A stretch of DNA of 64,000 bases, from the NCBI RefSeq assembly GCF_025961315.1, contig NZ_JAOQNK010000001.1, forward strand, positions 5,828,001-5,892,000, read 5' to 3'. The translations under genes were made by a program, and so were the position numbers. This document shows, piece after piece, positions 43,004 through 52,415 of the stretch. The notes beneath the pieces are model-generated. The model was not told the origin of the DNA. It was given only the letters and a program-made list of their open reading frames with translations, and did no database searches. Position 1 is the first letter of the stretch; each line of letters begins with the position of its first letter. The DNA is from Sphingobacterium kitahiroshimense (GTDB taxonomy: Bacteria > Bacteroidota > Bacteroidia > Sphingobacteriales > Sphingobacteriaceae).

Positions 43004-44611
43004 TCAGGTTTGGATTACACCAACATTGTAGCGTTCAGTAATTGGATTATGATTTGCAGCTTCTATACCGAGACTAATAACACTTCTCGTTTCATCAGGT
43101 CTGATTACTCCATCGACCCAAATACGGGCAGCCGCGTAATAGGGGCTGAGCTGTTCCAAATAACGCTTCTTAATATCATCTAGCAGTGTGTTCTTCTCTT
43201 CTTCAGATATTTCTATGCCTTTTGATTTTAAGGCAGATTCTTGAATCTGTAAGAGGGTATTACCGGCAGCAGCGCCGCTCATAACAGCCATCTGCGCCGT
43301 AGGCCAAGCATATATGAGTCTAGGATCGTATGCCTTACCGCACATTGCATAATTACCAGCTCCGTAACTGTTACCGATGATAAAGGTAAACTTGGGCACA
43401 ACTGAATTTGCCATAGCATTGACCATCTTTGCTCCATCTTTAATTATGCCGCCCTGTTCGGAGCGACTACCGACCATGAAACCTGTTACATCTTGCAGAA
43501 ATACCAGTGGAATTAATTGTTGATTACAGTTCATGATAAAGCGTGCAGCCTTATCTGCAGAATCGCTGTATATTACGCCACCCATCTGCATTTCAACAGC
43601 ACCAGCTGGTTTCTTTGCTTTAACAATTTCACGTTGGTTTGCAACGATTCCTACTGCCCATCCGTCAATACGGGCAAGACCACAGACAATCGTTTTGCCA
43701 TAATCCTGTTTATATTCTTCAAAAGTACCCTCGTCAACTAAAGCTTCTAAAAGCTTGTGCATGGAATACGGTTTTGTGCGATCTAAAGGCAATATTTCTG
43801 CGATTTCGGAGCTTTGACGTAAAGGCGCCTTGGCTTCTTTACGATTAAATCCTGCTTTTGGATGCGCACCAAGTTTATCCATAACACCTTTTATAGCATC
43901 AAGACAGCTTGCTTCATCTGGAAATTTATTGTCTGTAACGCCAGAAATAACAGAATGTGTGCTTGCGCCTCCTAATGTTTCGGCATCAACAGTCTCACCG
44001 ATAGCAGATTTGACCAGATAGGGGCCAGCTAAAAATACAGAGCCGGTTCCTTCAACGATAAATGCGTAGTCGGACATGATCGGTAAATAGGCACCTCCCG
44101 CAACACAACTGCCCATTATAGCGGCTATTTGAGGTATACCCATAGAGGACATTTTAGCATTATTTCTAAAAATGCGTCCAAAATGCTCTTTATCAGGGAA
44201 TATTTGATCCTGCATCGGTAAAAAGACACCTGCAGAATCGACAAGGTATATGATGGGAATTTTGTTCTCCATAGCAATTTCTTGCGCACGTAGATTTTTT
44301 TTGCAGCTAATGGGGAACCAGGCACCAGCCTTTACAGTTGCATCATTAGAGACAATGACGCATAATTCGTCTTTAACATACCCTAAAACACAGACAACAC
44401 CTGCATTTGGACAACCGCCTTCTTCAGGGTACATATTGTCTCCGGCAAACTGGGCAATTTCAATATAAGCTTTGTGATCATCTAGGAGGTATTCGACACG
44501 CTCCCATGCAGTGAGCTTTCCTTTGGCTTTTAATTTTTTGATTTTATCTTCGCCACCTCCCAAGCGAAGTGCTGCTCTTTTTAGTTCTAACTCTACAATT
44601 AGTTCATTCAT
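43004..44611 (-). CDS. acyl-CoA carboxylase, carboxyltransferase (beta) subunit, probably methylcrotonyl-CoA carboxylase
   Basis: This 535-residue protein starts at ATG 44611; nine upstream residues from an alternative start do not fit. It has two crotonase-like halves with GSCVAGGAYLPIMSDYAFIVEGTGSVFLAGPYLVK and FLQDVTGFMVG...GIIKDGAKMVNA, the acyl-CoA and carboxybiotin sites. Length and motifs match MCC beta of leucine degradation. The required biotin-carboxylase alpha subunit is not in the window. Divergent from the acyl-CoA dehydrogenase gene. Confidence 0.9.
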   Translation of the reverse strand: MNELIVELELKRAALRLGGGEDKIKKLKAKGKLTAWERVEYLLDDHKAYIEIAQFAGDNMYPEEGGCPNAGVVCVLGYVKDELCVIVSNDATVKAGAWFPISCKKNLRAQEIAMENKIPIIYLVDSAGVFLPMQDQIFPDKEHFGRIFRNNAKMSSMGIPQIAAIMGSCVAGGAYLPIMSDYAFIVEGTGSVFLAGPYLVKSAIGETVDAETLGGASTHSVISGVTDNKFPDEASCLDAIKGVMDKLGAHPKAGFNRKEAKAPLRQSSEIAEILPLDRTKPYSMHKLLEALVDEGTFEEYKQDYGKTIVCGLARIDGWAVGIVANQREIVKAKKPAGAVEMQMGGVIYSDSADKAARFIMNCNQQLIPLVFLQDVTGFMVGSRSEQGGIIKDGAKMVNAMANSVVPKFTFIIGNSYGAGNYAMCGKAYDPRLIYAWPTAQMAVMSGAAAGNTLLQIQESALKSKGIEISEEEKNTLLDDIKKRYLEQLSPYYAAARIWVDGVIRPDETRSVISLGIEAANHNPITERYNVGVIQT

Positions 44612-44762
44612 GTTATAATTGGATTTTAAGCATGTCAAATTCAGAATTTGATAATATGAGATAAATTTAACATTATATTTTGAGTTTCTCTAAAAAAAGA
44701 TGTTATAATTTTGTTATTATTGTAAATAACAGAATTCCAATTATAAATTAAAGATTACATTT
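44612..44762. promoter_or_regulatory. divergent control region with inverted repeats
   Basis: TTATAATTGGA (44613-44623) and TCCAATTATAA (44736-44746) form a perfect 11-bp inverted pair placed just upstream of the two divergent start codons. TGTTATAATT occurs at 44611 and again at 44701. This looks like an operator shared by the leucine catabolic genes. No TAnnTTTG box is obvious. Confidence 0.45.
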
Positions 44763-45908
44763 ATGTTTATTGAAAATGAACAACAAATGATGATGATTCG
44801 CCAAAGTGCTAGAGACTTTGCTGAAACTCATATTCGTCCCTACATCATGGAGTGGGATGAAGCACAAACATTTCCTGCACCTTTATTTAAGAAGCTCGGC
44901 GAGCATGGCTTTATGGGCATTATTGTCCCGGAAGCTTATGGTGGATCTGGCTTTGGATACCAGGAGTATATAACCGTTTTGGACGAGATCTCCAAAGTTT
45001 GTGGTTCCATAGGACTTTCGGTAGCGGCACATAATTCATTGTGTACAAATCATATATTGAGTTTCGCAAATGAAAGTCAGAAGCAGAAATATCTACCAAA
45101 ATTGGCAACAGGAGAATGGCTGGGAGCTTGGGGTTTAACAGAAACGGGTTCGGGGTCTGATGCTGGAGGATTAGCGACTGTTGCGGTTCGCGACGGTGAT
45201 TATTTTGTGCTGAATGGTTCTAAAAACTTCATCACACATGCCATAAGCTCGGACGTAGCTGTTGTACTTGCCCGTACCGGTGAGAAAGGTGACAAAAAGG
45301 GTGTTACTGCTTTTATTGTCGAGAAGGGGACAGAAGGTTTTTCTGCAGGTAAAAAGGAAAATAAATTAGGGATGCGTGCTTCAGAGACCGCATGTTTGTT
45401 TTTCGATAATTGTCGTATTCATCAGGATCAGATGGTCGGTGAAGAGGGGCAGGGTTTTGTTCAGGCATTGAAACTATTGGATGGTGGCCGTATTTCTATC
45501 GCTGCTTTATCATTGGGTATTGCTCGTGGTGCTTATGAATGTGCGTTAAAGTATGCAAATGAAAGAGAGCAGTTCAATCAAAAGATTTTTGAATTTCAGG
45601 CGGTTGGATTTAAGCTTGCAGAGATGGCTACAGAAATTCAGGCAGCAGAGCTGCTGACCCGTCAAGCTGGATATATGAAAGATCGTGGTGAACGCATTTC
45701 TAAAATAGGAGCAATGGCAAAGCTATACGCTTCAGAAACGGCAGTTTCGGTTTCTAATGAATCTGTTCAGATTTTTGGAGGATATGGCTTTACAAAAGAT
45801 TATCCTGCTGAAAAGTTCTTTAGAGACGCAAAATTATGTACAATCGGGGAAGGTACGTCGAGTATACAGAAGATGGTTATTTCTCGGGAAATTCAAAAAG
45901 ATGCCTAA
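44763..45908 (+). CDS. acyl-CoA dehydrogenase
   Basis: This 381-residue FAD enzyme has GLTETGSGSDAGG, the FAD site NGSKNFITHA, REQFNQKIFEFQ and the C-terminal GGYGFTKDYPAEKFFRDAK. The likely catalytic base is Glu363 in IGEGTSSIQ, the position used by short- and medium-chain dehydrogenases; isovaleryl-CoA dehydrogenases use a different Glu. Context suggests branched short-chain acyl-CoA substrates. It overlaps the HMG-CoA lyase gene by 8 bases. Confidence 0.93.
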   Translation: MFIENEQQMMMIRQSARDFAETHIRPYIMEWDEAQTFPAPLFKKLGEHGFMGIIVPEAYGGSGFGYQEYITVLDEISKVCGSIGLSVAAHNSLCTNHILSFANESQKQKYLPKLATGEWLGAWGLTETGSGSDAGGLATVAVRDGDYFVLNGSKNFITHAISSDVAVVLARTGEKGDKKGVTAFIVEKGTEGFSAGKKENKLGMRASETACLFFDNCRIHQDQMVGEEGQGFVQALKLLDGGRISIAALSLGIARGAYECALKYANEREQFNQKIFEFQAVGFKLAEMATEIQAAELLTRQAGYMKDRGERISKIGAMAKLYASETAVSVSNESVQIFGGYGFTKDYPAEKFFRDAKLCTIGEGTSSIQKMVISREIQKDA

Positions 45909-46746
45909 AAAAGAAGATATAATTTTGGTAGAATGTCCCAGGGATGCCATTCAAGGGATATCGCATGTGATTCCAACGGAAAAAAAAGTTAAGTATTTGA
46001 ACATGTTGCTTGAAAGCGAATTGTTTGACTGGCTTGACTGTGGATCGTTTGTTTCTCCAAAAGCTGTTCCGCAATTGGCGGATACTGAAGAAGTGCTTCG
46101 TCAGCTGAATACGTCCGGTAAAACGAAGCTGCTGGGGATCATTGCTAATGAACAAGGTGCTCTACGTGCTGTGAAATCGGATAATCTCACTTATTTGGGC
46201 TATCCTTTTTCCATCTCTGAGGTTTTTCAGCAACGAAATACAAATGCTTCTATCATTGATTCATTTGAACGTCTGAAAGGTATTGTGGAAATTGCACATC
46301 AACACAAAAAAGAAATGGTGGTGTATATATCCATGGCTTTTGGAAATCCATTTGGTGATTTTTGGAGTAATGAGCTCGTGCTTGATTGGATGGACAAGAT
46401 TGCTGCCCTAGGGGTGGTGGAATTCTCTTTGGCAGACACAACCTCTGAGGCAACATTGCCACAGATAACACAACTTTTTGAACAGGCATTACAACGGTTT
46501 ACAACCTTAAATATCGGTGCACATTTTCATTCTCCTAAGGCAAGTAGTCTAGATAAAATCAATGCCGCTTACCTTGCTGGATGTCGAAAATTTGATGGTG
46601 CTATTTTAGGATACGGAGGCTGTCCGTTTGCCGAAGATGAGTTGGTAGGGAATATTCCAACGGAAGATTTGATATATTATTTTGAGCGAAAAGGGCAGGA
46701 TAAAATATTGACCTTTGGTGGTGAATTTATTAATTTAATAGCATAA
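45901..46746 (+). CDS. hydroxymethylglutaryl-CoA lyase
   Basis: This 281-residue DRE-TIM metallolyase starts at ATG 45901, inside the end of the dehydrogenase gene. It has LVECPRDAIQG (family Arg/Asp pair; the usual Gly before Pro is Cys here), GAHFHSPKASSLDKI with metal-binding His residues and the signature ILGYGGCPFAEDELVGN with catalytic Cys. It splits HMG-CoA into acetoacetate and acetyl-CoA, the last step of leucine degradation, feeding the acetoacetyl-CoA synthetase upstream. Slightly shorter than the common ~300 residues. Confidence 0.9.
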   Translation: MPKKEDIILVECPRDAIQGISHVIPTEKKVKYLNMLLESELFDWLDCGSFVSPKAVPQLADTEEVLRQLNTSGKTKLLGIIANEQGALRAVKSDNLTYLGYPFSISEVFQQRNTNASIIDSFERLKGIVEIAHQHKKEMVVYISMAFGNPFGDFWSNELVLDWMDKIAALGVVEFSLADTTSEATLPQITQLFEQALQRFTTLNIGAHFHSPKASSLDKINAAYLAGCRKFDGAILGYGGCPFAEDELVGNIPTEDLIYYFERKGQDKILTFGGEFINLIA

Positions 46747-46758
46747 AGTCAGAAGTTT

Positions 46759-47544
46759 ATGAGTGGTCATTTGAATTATAAGTTTATTAAGGTGAAACAG
46801 GCCGATCATGTTTTTTATTTGACCTTGGCGCGTCCTGAAAAACGAAATGCTTTTACACCGTTGATGATCGACGAGATCTATCATGCCATACAAATCGCAG
46901 ATTCAGATCCGGATGTTAGGGTGCTTATTCTCGACGCGGAAGGTCCTGTATTTTGTGCTGGTATGGATTTGAAAGCTTTTGAAAATCCAGATGTTTCCGA
47001 GCTGGCAAAGACGGTTCCACATGTTGATTTGTCTTTGGGAGAAGTCATGTCACAATTGAATAAACCTTCGATCGCAGTGCTCGAAGGAAATGTGATTGCG
47101 GGAGGTTTTTTAATGATTCTGGAATGCACCTATGTTATTGCGAAGTCGACAGTTCAGTTCTCTTTACCAGAGGTGCAACTTGGATTGTTTCCTTTTCAGG
47201 TTTTGGCGGGTCTGCTGAAGCATTTGCCCCATAACAAAGCAATGGATCTATGCATTCGTCCAGAGGTGATTTCAGCTCAAGAAATGAAAAATATGGGTTT
47301 AGTTTTTGAACTGATGGATCAGAAACCCGATATGTTGCCAGATTTGATCAATAAGCTGACGTCTATTGCGCCATTAGCGGTTAAGATGGGCTTTGAGTCA
47401 GCGAAACAATTAGAAGGGCTTAGAAAGGCTGATCAGTATGCTTTTCTTCTTGAGCAGTTGCAAAGGCTGAGAACAAGTCATGATTTTAAAGAGGGAATGG
47501 CCGCGCGTATGGAAAAAAGACCTCCAAATTGGAAAGGCGAGTAA
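46759..47544 (+). CDS. enoyl-CoA hydratase/isomerase family, probably methylglutaconyl-CoA hydratase
   Basis: This 261-residue crotonase-fold protein has LTLARPEKRNAFTPLM, the oxyanion-hole segment VFCAGMDLKAF and LEGNVIAGGFLMILECTYVIA, then SLPEVQLGLFPF. Between HMG-CoA lyase (12-base gap) and the carboxylase cluster, the missing step is hydration of methylglutaconyl-CoA to HMG-CoA, so that assignment is inferred from context. The fold itself is certain. It converges on the membrane protein gene, 6 bases away. Confidence 0.88.
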   Translation: MSGHLNYKFIKVKQADHVFYLTLARPEKRNAFTPLMIDEIYHAIQIADSDPDVRVLILDAEGPVFCAGMDLKAFENPDVSELAKTVPHVDLSLGEVMSQLNKPSIAVLEGNVIAGGFLMILECTYVIAKSTVQFSLPEVQLGLFPFQVLAGLLKHLPHNKAMDLCIRPEVISAQEMKNMGLVFELMDQKPDMLPDLINKLTSIAPLAVKMGFESAKQLEGLRKADQYAFLLEQLQRLRTSHDFKEGMAARMEKRPPNWKGE

Positions 47545-47550
47545 TTGTTA

Positions 47551-48018
47551 TTAAAACATTCTGAAGCTAGGTCTACTCGTTAAAGGTGAAAATTCCCACG
47601 GGATAGAGGTGAAGATAATGCATATAGCCCAAGCAGTGTAGATAAATATCGTTTTGAATTTAGCTACACTGCTTTGTTTTTTACGGGCCTTTATATATCC
47701 AATGGTAAACACTAAAATGCCAATAGTCATCATGGTGATGTGTTCCATTCCAAAAAAACGTACCTGACGCAGTTTGATGGCTTCATTAAAATTTTTGATA
47801 AAATAATGTACGATCGGACTTTCAAAATAGAGTGTTAATCCTACTATAAACTGTATGTAAAGTAAGATTAACGTTACTATCTGTAGTATATAATCATACG
47901 GTTTCATGTGATACTTTTTTTTCCAGCCCATATAGGCACGTACTAATAATGCGATAAGACAAACGACGATCATCCATCTGCTAGCCGAATGTAGGGCAAG
48001 AAAGAAATGGTAAAGCAT
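47551..48018 (-). CDS. four-helix membrane protein, cytochrome-b-like
   Basis: This 155-residue protein has four membrane helices (about 12-30, 44-66, 90-108, 125-142). Histidines are placed within or next to helices (LALHSASRWM, FFGMEHITMM), a pattern seen in Bacteroidota proteins annotated as cytochrome B family. Haem binding is possible but not shown. The C-terminus is cytoplasmic and basic. It follows the CocE-like hydrolase gene by 7 bases and may be co-transcribed with it. Confidence 0.7.
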   Translation of the reverse strand: MLYHFFLALHSASRWMIVVCLIALLVRAYMGWKKKYHMKPYDYILQIVTLILLYIQFIVGLTLYFESPIVHYFIKNFNEAIKLRQVRFFGMEHITMMTIGILVFTIGYIKARKKQSSVAKFKTIFIYTAWAICIIFTSIPWEFSPLTSRPSFRMF

Positions 48019-48025
48019 GCTTTTT

Positions 48026-49885
48026 CTATTTTAAGATCGAAAATTCAATATATGACGAATTGTTGTGATCATGAAAAATACGATGTGTTGCTTTCCTGTA
48101 GTCACTCGATTTGGCTTCATAACCTTCAAAAAACTGCTGTGGATTACGTTCTGCAATTGGAAACCACGTATTTTGTACCTGAATCATGATGCGGTGTCCT
48201 TTTTTGAACGTATGCGCTACATCAGGCATGCTGTAGTTAACCGCAGTAACAAAATCCGGTTGCATAGGTTCTGCCTTCTCAAATCCATTCCGATATTTTC
48301 CAGCCATAATTTCACCGCGAACCAGCATTTGGTAGCCATCCATTACTTTATTGTTGGAGGATGGGCTGTTTGCAGGGTAGACATCAATAAGTTTTACGAC
48401 ATAATCTGCGTCTGTTCCAGAGGTTGATACTTTTAGGAAGTTTTTAATGGGGCCAACTATTGTGATATCTTCGTTTAAAGGTTCTGTTTGATAAACCATA
48501 ACATCGGGTCTAGATGAGGCGAAACGCTGGTCGTCGATCATGTACTCACGTGTCCTGCTCTCCATAACACCACCTTGATAAGGTACAGGTTTGTTAGGAT
48601 CACTAACATATTCATCCCAAGAATCTGTACGTCCTACTTTTTCAAACCCTAGTTTGCCTTGAGGTTGTAGGTAGAGTTTTTTGTCCTCTACATCTTTTGG
48701 AGGCCATTTATCAAATGATTTCCATTGGTTGCTTCCTGTTACAAAGATATTCGCTTCTGCCCCCTTAAAATCACCCTTCCCTTTCAGATAATAATTGAAA
48801 AAGGGTAGTTCAAATTTTTCCTGATACGTCACACTTGTTTTCTGGTCAAATTGAATATCACCAAAAGAGCTACCGTCACCACGTACCCAGCCTCCGTGAA
48901 ACCAGGGGCCAGCCACGAGGATCGAATTATTCTTTGGGTTTTGTTTTTCGATCGCTTTGTAAGTTTCAAATGTTCCGTAGGCATCTTCGGCATCAAAAAA
49001 GCCTCCAACTACCATAACGGCTGGTTTAACATCGGTTAAGTGCGGTAATATCTCTCTATCTTTCCAAAACTGATCATAATGTGGGTGGTCAAAGACATCA
49101 TTCCAAAATTTGATAGAATCGGCAAAATAGTTGTCTTTCAGGTCTTTCGCTGTCCCGGCATTCATGTAGAACTGATAAACATCTTTTGAAGGATATTGAA
49201 AAGTCTTGGGTGCCTGATCTGGCGTAATGGGTTTAGGTCTAGGAATACCGAAGCTGGACATGAATTTAAATGCATCTCCTGTGAAAAGTACGCCATTATG
49301 ATGAAAGTCATCGCCCAGGTACCAGTTTGTTACCGGAGCTTGCGGTGATACTGCTTTTAATGATGGATGTGTTTTCGTAAGACTTACTGTGGAGTAAAAT
49401 CCTGGATAAGAAATGCCGTACATGCCTGCTTTACCATTGTAGTTCTTTAGGTTTTTGCTAAGCCATTCTAGTAAGTCATAGGTATCCGTACTTTCATCAA
49501 TATCTTTTTTTCCTTTTTTTAAGTTTGTCGGTCTTATATCTTCAAAGGTTCCTTCGCTCATCCATTTGCCCCGTACATCTTGGTAAACAAAGATGTAACC
49601 TTCTAAAGTCATTGCCGGGAAATTCCCTAACGTTTCTTTGTATTTATCTTCACCATAAGGGCTTACGGTATAAGGGGTGCGGTTTAATAAAACAGGATAT
49701 TGCTGGCTTTTGTCTTTTGGTGTGTAGATGGTGGTAAATAATTTGACCCCATCACGCATCGGAACTGAAATTTCCTTTTTATCATAATTCTTTTTAACAT
49801 AGTCTGTTTCGAGGATTGACTGAGCCTTTACTTGAAATGAAAAGGTTGTTGCAAGCACTGAAAAAGCTAAAAATACTTTGTTCAT
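48026..49885 (-). CDS. secreted CocE/NonD family hydrolase (X-Pro dipeptidyl-peptidase-like)
   Basis: This 619-residue protein has a signal peptide (1-21, KAQS). The S15-type alpha/beta hydrolase starts VPMRDGVKLFTTIYTPKD, with YQDVRGKWMSEG and the nucleophile in GMYGISYPGFYS (GxSYxG). A His/Asp-bearing segment HGGWVRGDGSSFGD precedes a C-terminal jelly-roll domain (ESRTREYMIDDQRFASSRPDV). The family cleaves acyl-ester or X-Pro peptide bonds; the substrate here is unknown. Probably periplasmic or secreted. Confidence 0.9.
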   Translation of the reverse strand: MNKVFLAFSVLATTFSFQVKAQSILETDYVKKNYDKKEISVPMRDGVKLFTTIYTPKDKSQQYPVLLNRTPYTVSPYGEDKYKETLGNFPAMTLEGYIFVYQDVRGKWMSEGTFEDIRPTNLKKGKKDIDESTDTYDLLEWLSKNLKNYNGKAGMYGISYPGFYSTVSLTKTHPSLKAVSPQAPVTNWYLGDDFHHNGVLFTGDAFKFMSSFGIPRPKPITPDQAPKTFQYPSKDVYQFYMNAGTAKDLKDNYFADSIKFWNDVFDHPHYDQFWKDREILPHLTDVKPAVMVVGGFFDAEDAYGTFETYKAIEKQNPKNNSILVAGPWFHGGWVRGDGSSFGDIQFDQKTSVTYQEKFELPFFNYYLKGKGDFKGAEANIFVTGSNQWKSFDKWPPKDVEDKKLYLQPQGKLGFEKVGRTDSWDEYVSDPNKPVPYQGGVMESRTREYMIDDQRFASSRPDVMVYQTEPLNEDITIVGPIKNFLKVSTSGTDADYVVKLIDVYPANSPSSNNKVMDGYQMLVRGEIMAGKYRNGFEKAEPMQPDFVTAVNYSMPDVAHTFKKGHRIMIQVQNTWFPIAERNPQQFFEGYEAKSSDYRKATHRIFHDHNNSSYIEFSILK

Positions 49886-49943
49886 GGTATTAGATTAATT
49901 TTACGATAGGACAAGATAAGAAAAATGAATAAAGACTGGATTA

Positions 49944-49987
49944 AAAAAAGGCCAGATTAAATATCATGATTTAATTTGGCCTTTTTT
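49944..49987 (-). terminator. intrinsic terminator of the helicase gene
   Basis: A 19-bp stem with one wobble: left arm 49944-49962 containing GGCCAGATTAAAT, right arm 49969-49987 containing ATTTAATTTGGCC. T-runs occur on both sides. It lies downstream of the minus-strand helicase. Confidence 0.85.
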
Positions 49988-50026
49988 AATAACAGTTATC
50001 TGTTTTTGGGAGAGGATAGGAATAGA

Positions 50027-51331
50027 CTAGCTTCTCAATATTCTAATCTTTTTGCCTTTAATCTTACCGAGGTTAGAATGTTTAAGTATAGTGCTAACTA
50101 AAGAGCGTTTGACAGCAACGAAAGATTCTCTGTCTTTAACTTCAATAATACCGACATTACTTTTTTCTATTCCCTCGAGGTTAAGTAAAAAACCAACGAG
50201 ATCAATTTTGTTGACTTTATCTTTTTTACCTGCTGAAAAGTATAGGGTAGCGAAATCAGAGTTTTCAGGTAGCTTATATTCACCATCGATTTCTTCGATT
50301 GCGATATCATCCGCCACATAGGGATAATCTTCGTCAGGTTTTAAGATGATAAAGACTTTTCCTTTTGCTTGCATACGTGCTGTTCTACCATTTCTATGTG
50401 TGAAATCATCTTCACGGTAAGGTAACTGGTAATGGATAATGGCATCGATCTCAGGGATATCAAGTCCTCGGGCAGCAAGGTCGGTCGTGATCAAGATATG
50501 ATTGCTATTGTTTCTAAATTTCAAGAGTGCCAGCTCGCGATCACTTTGTTCCAGTCCGCCGTGGAATACATCATGTATGATATCACGGTTTTGTAGCAAT
50601 TCGCTGATGTGGTCAACAGCATCGCGGTGATTACAAAAGATAAGTACTTTTTGATTACCTATTTTGCATAGCAATTGAAACAGAGCTTCTAATTTTTTAT
50701 GGATTGGAGCGACAATCTTTTTTATCGTTAACGCTGGTGCACTTTGTATGTGACTTAGAAAATTAACCTCTGTTGCAGCAGAAATGCCTGTGAAATCAGG
50801 TATTTCTTTCATTGCGGTAGCCGATGTTAAGATGCGTGTTTCTAAGTTAGTTAAGTAATCAATTATAAAAGACATCTGATCCTGAAAACCTAATTCCAAT
50901 GATTTGTCAAATTCATCCAAAACCAGCGTCCTGATTTGTGTCGGATCAAAGTGGTTTCCTTCAAGATGATAAACAATACGACCTGGTGTACCAATGAGGA
51001 TAGCAGGAGGATTCTTTAAATTGTTTCTTTCAGTCTTGGTATCATGACCGCCATAGCAACAGGTGATTTTAAAACCGGTAGCAACTCTTTTTAATACGGA
51101 TTCAATCTGCAAAGCCAATTCGCGGGTGGGTACCAGGATCAAAGATTGGACGTCAGCTACATCTTTGTTTAATGTTTTCATCAAAGCAAGTGCAAAAGCT
51201 AATGTTTTACCTGAACCGGTTGGTGAAAGTAAGATGAGATTTTCTTTTTCTTTGAATTTATCCATGACCTCATTCTGCATGTCATTCAGCGAAGAGATAT
51301 GGAGTTTTTGTAATATGGCGTCTATTTGCAT
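50027..51331 (-). CDS. DEAD-box ATP-dependent RNA helicase, DbpA-like
   Basis: This 434-residue protein starts at ATG 51331; a TTG five codons upstream overlaps the promoter. Motifs in order: Q-motif region LNDMQNEVM, Walker A SPTGSGKT, PTRELALQ, TPGRIV, DEFD in place of DEAD, SAT (LTSATAM), TTDLAARGLDIP and HRNGRTAR. The C-terminal 75 residues (VGFLLNLEGIEKSNVGIIEVKD, then KIKGKKIRI) match the DbpA RNA-binding domain, pointing to 23S rRNA and large-subunit assembly. The DEFD variation is tolerated in some Bacteroidota helicases. Confidence 0.92.
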   Translation of the reverse strand: MQIDAILQKLHISSLNDMQNEVMDKFKEKENLILLSPTGSGKTLAFALALMKTLNKDVADVQSLILVPTRELALQIESVLKRVATGFKITCCYGGHDTKTERNNLKNPPAILIGTPGRIVYHLEGNHFDPTQIRTLVLDEFDKSLELGFQDQMSFIIDYLTNLETRILTSATAMKEIPDFTGISAATEVNFLSHIQSAPALTIKKIVAPIHKKLEALFQLLCKIGNQKVLIFCNHRDAVDHISELLQNRDIIHDVFHGGLEQSDRELALLKFRNNSNHILITTDLAARGLDIPEIDAIIHYQLPYREDDFTHRNGRTARMQAKGKVFIILKPDEDYPYVADDIAIEEIDGEYKLPENSDFATLYFSAGKKDKVNKIDLVGFLLNLEGIEKSNVGIIEVKDRESFVAVKRSLVSTILKHSNLGKIKGKKIRILRS

Positions 51332-51335
51332 GTTG

Positions 51336-51343
51336 CAAAAGTA
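51336..51343 (-). promoter_or_regulatory. -7 box of the helicase gene, near-leaderless
   Basis: The minus strand reads TACTTTTG-CAAC-ATG: a perfect -7 box 4 bases before the start codon. It lies just beyond the asnA terminator. Confidence 0.5.
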
Positions 51344-51358
51344 CACAAAGTATTACAT

Positions 51359-51391
51359 AAAAAAAGGTCTGCCGTAAGCAGACCTTTTTTT
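51359..51391 (-). terminator. intrinsic terminator of asnA region
   Basis: AAAAAAAGGTCTGC pairs perfectly with GCAGACCTTTTTTT around CGTAA, 16 bases after the asnA stop and before the helicase promoter. Confidence 0.88.
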
Positions 51392-51407
51392 ATGTTTATG
51401 GATTCAA

Positions 51408-52415
51408 TTACAATAAATGAATTCCTTTATCTTGTAGGGATTGTTTTTCCTGTTCATCCCATATACTGACCTGAACTTCACCAATATGTGCTTTTTTTAG
51501 CATAAACATGCATACACGTGATTGTCCGATTCCACCACCGATGGCTTCTGGCAACTCATCATTTAACAGCATTTTGTGGAATGATAATGCTGCGCGTTCA
51601 ACATTATTTCTAATTTTAAGCTGTCGCTCTAACGCAGTTTTGTCTACACGTACGCCCATAGAAGATAGTTCAAATGCCGTGTTTAAAATAGGATTCCAAA
51701 CTAAGATATCCCCATTTAATCCATTTGTTCCACTTCCATTTTCAGTACTCCAGTCATCGTAATCTGCTGCTCGTCCATCATGAGCTTCGCCATTCGATAA
51801 AATTCCACCTATACCATAGATAAATACAGCGCCATGCTCTTTTGCAATGGCATTTTCACGCTCTTTAGGTGTGAATGTTGGATATTTTTGCAACAATTCT
51901 TCTGAAGAAATAAAGGTAATCTCTTCAGGTAAAACAGATTTAATATCTGGGTATTGACGTTCTACTTGCTTTTCAGTGAAGCGTAAAGCATCATATATTT
52001 TTAGAACGGTATCTTGTAGAAAAGAAAATGTTCTCTGTTCTGCGGAGATTGTTTTTTCCCAATCCCATTGATCTACATAGATAGAGTGAATCGGCGTATA
52101 GTCCTCATCAGGACGTAGTGCACGCATATCAGTCAATATGCCCTCTCCAACCTCAAGTTCAAGCTCTTTTAATCTTAAGCGCTTCCATTTTGCTAGTGAG
52201 TGAACAACAACAGCCTTACGTTCCTGTAGCGCTTTGATAGGGAAGGCTACTGGTCTTTCGATGCCATTTAAATCATCATTTATACCCGTACCATCAAGTA
52301 TAACCAAAGGTGATGAGATAGGAATCAATCCTAAATTATTTCTAAGTTGTTGTGCAAAAGTATCCTTTACAAAACTAATAGCAACTTCAGTTTTTAATAA
52401 CTTTCTTTTATCCAT
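51408..52415 (-). CDS. asnA: aspartate--ammonia ligase
   Basis: This 335-residue AsnA-type enzyme makes asparagine from aspartate, ammonia and ATP. The class II synthetase-like fold shows PLVILDGTGINDDLNG, HSLAKWKRLRLKELELEVGEGILTDMRALRPDED, SIYVDQWDWEK and the C-terminal EAIGGGIGQSRVCMFMLKKAHIGEVQ. ATG 52415 is the start; six upstream residues from an earlier alternative start are unlike the family. It is monocistronic, with its own terminator and 284 bases of mostly featureless sequence upstream. Confidence 0.95.
   Translation of the reverse strand: MDKRKLLKTEVAISFVKDTFAQQLRNNLGLIPISSPLVILDGTGINDDLNGIERPVAFPIKALQERKAVVVHSLAKWKRLRLKELELEVGEGILTDMRALRPDEDYTPIHSIYVDQWDWEKTISAEQRTFSFLQDTVLKIYDALRFTEKQVERQYPDIKSVLPEEITFISSEELLQKYPTFTPKERENAIAKEHGAVFIYGIGGILSNGEAHDGRAADYDDWSTENGSGTNGLNGDILVWNPILNTAFELSSMGVRVDKTALERQLKIRNNVERAALSFHKMLLNDELPEAIGGGIGQSRVCMFMLKKAHIGEVQVSIWDEQEKQSLQDKGIHLL

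Noticed and set aside
45757..45900. 48-residue extension of HMG-CoA lyase
   Set aside because: It is the out-of-frame translation of the acyl-CoA dehydrogenase end; ATG 45901 gives family length.
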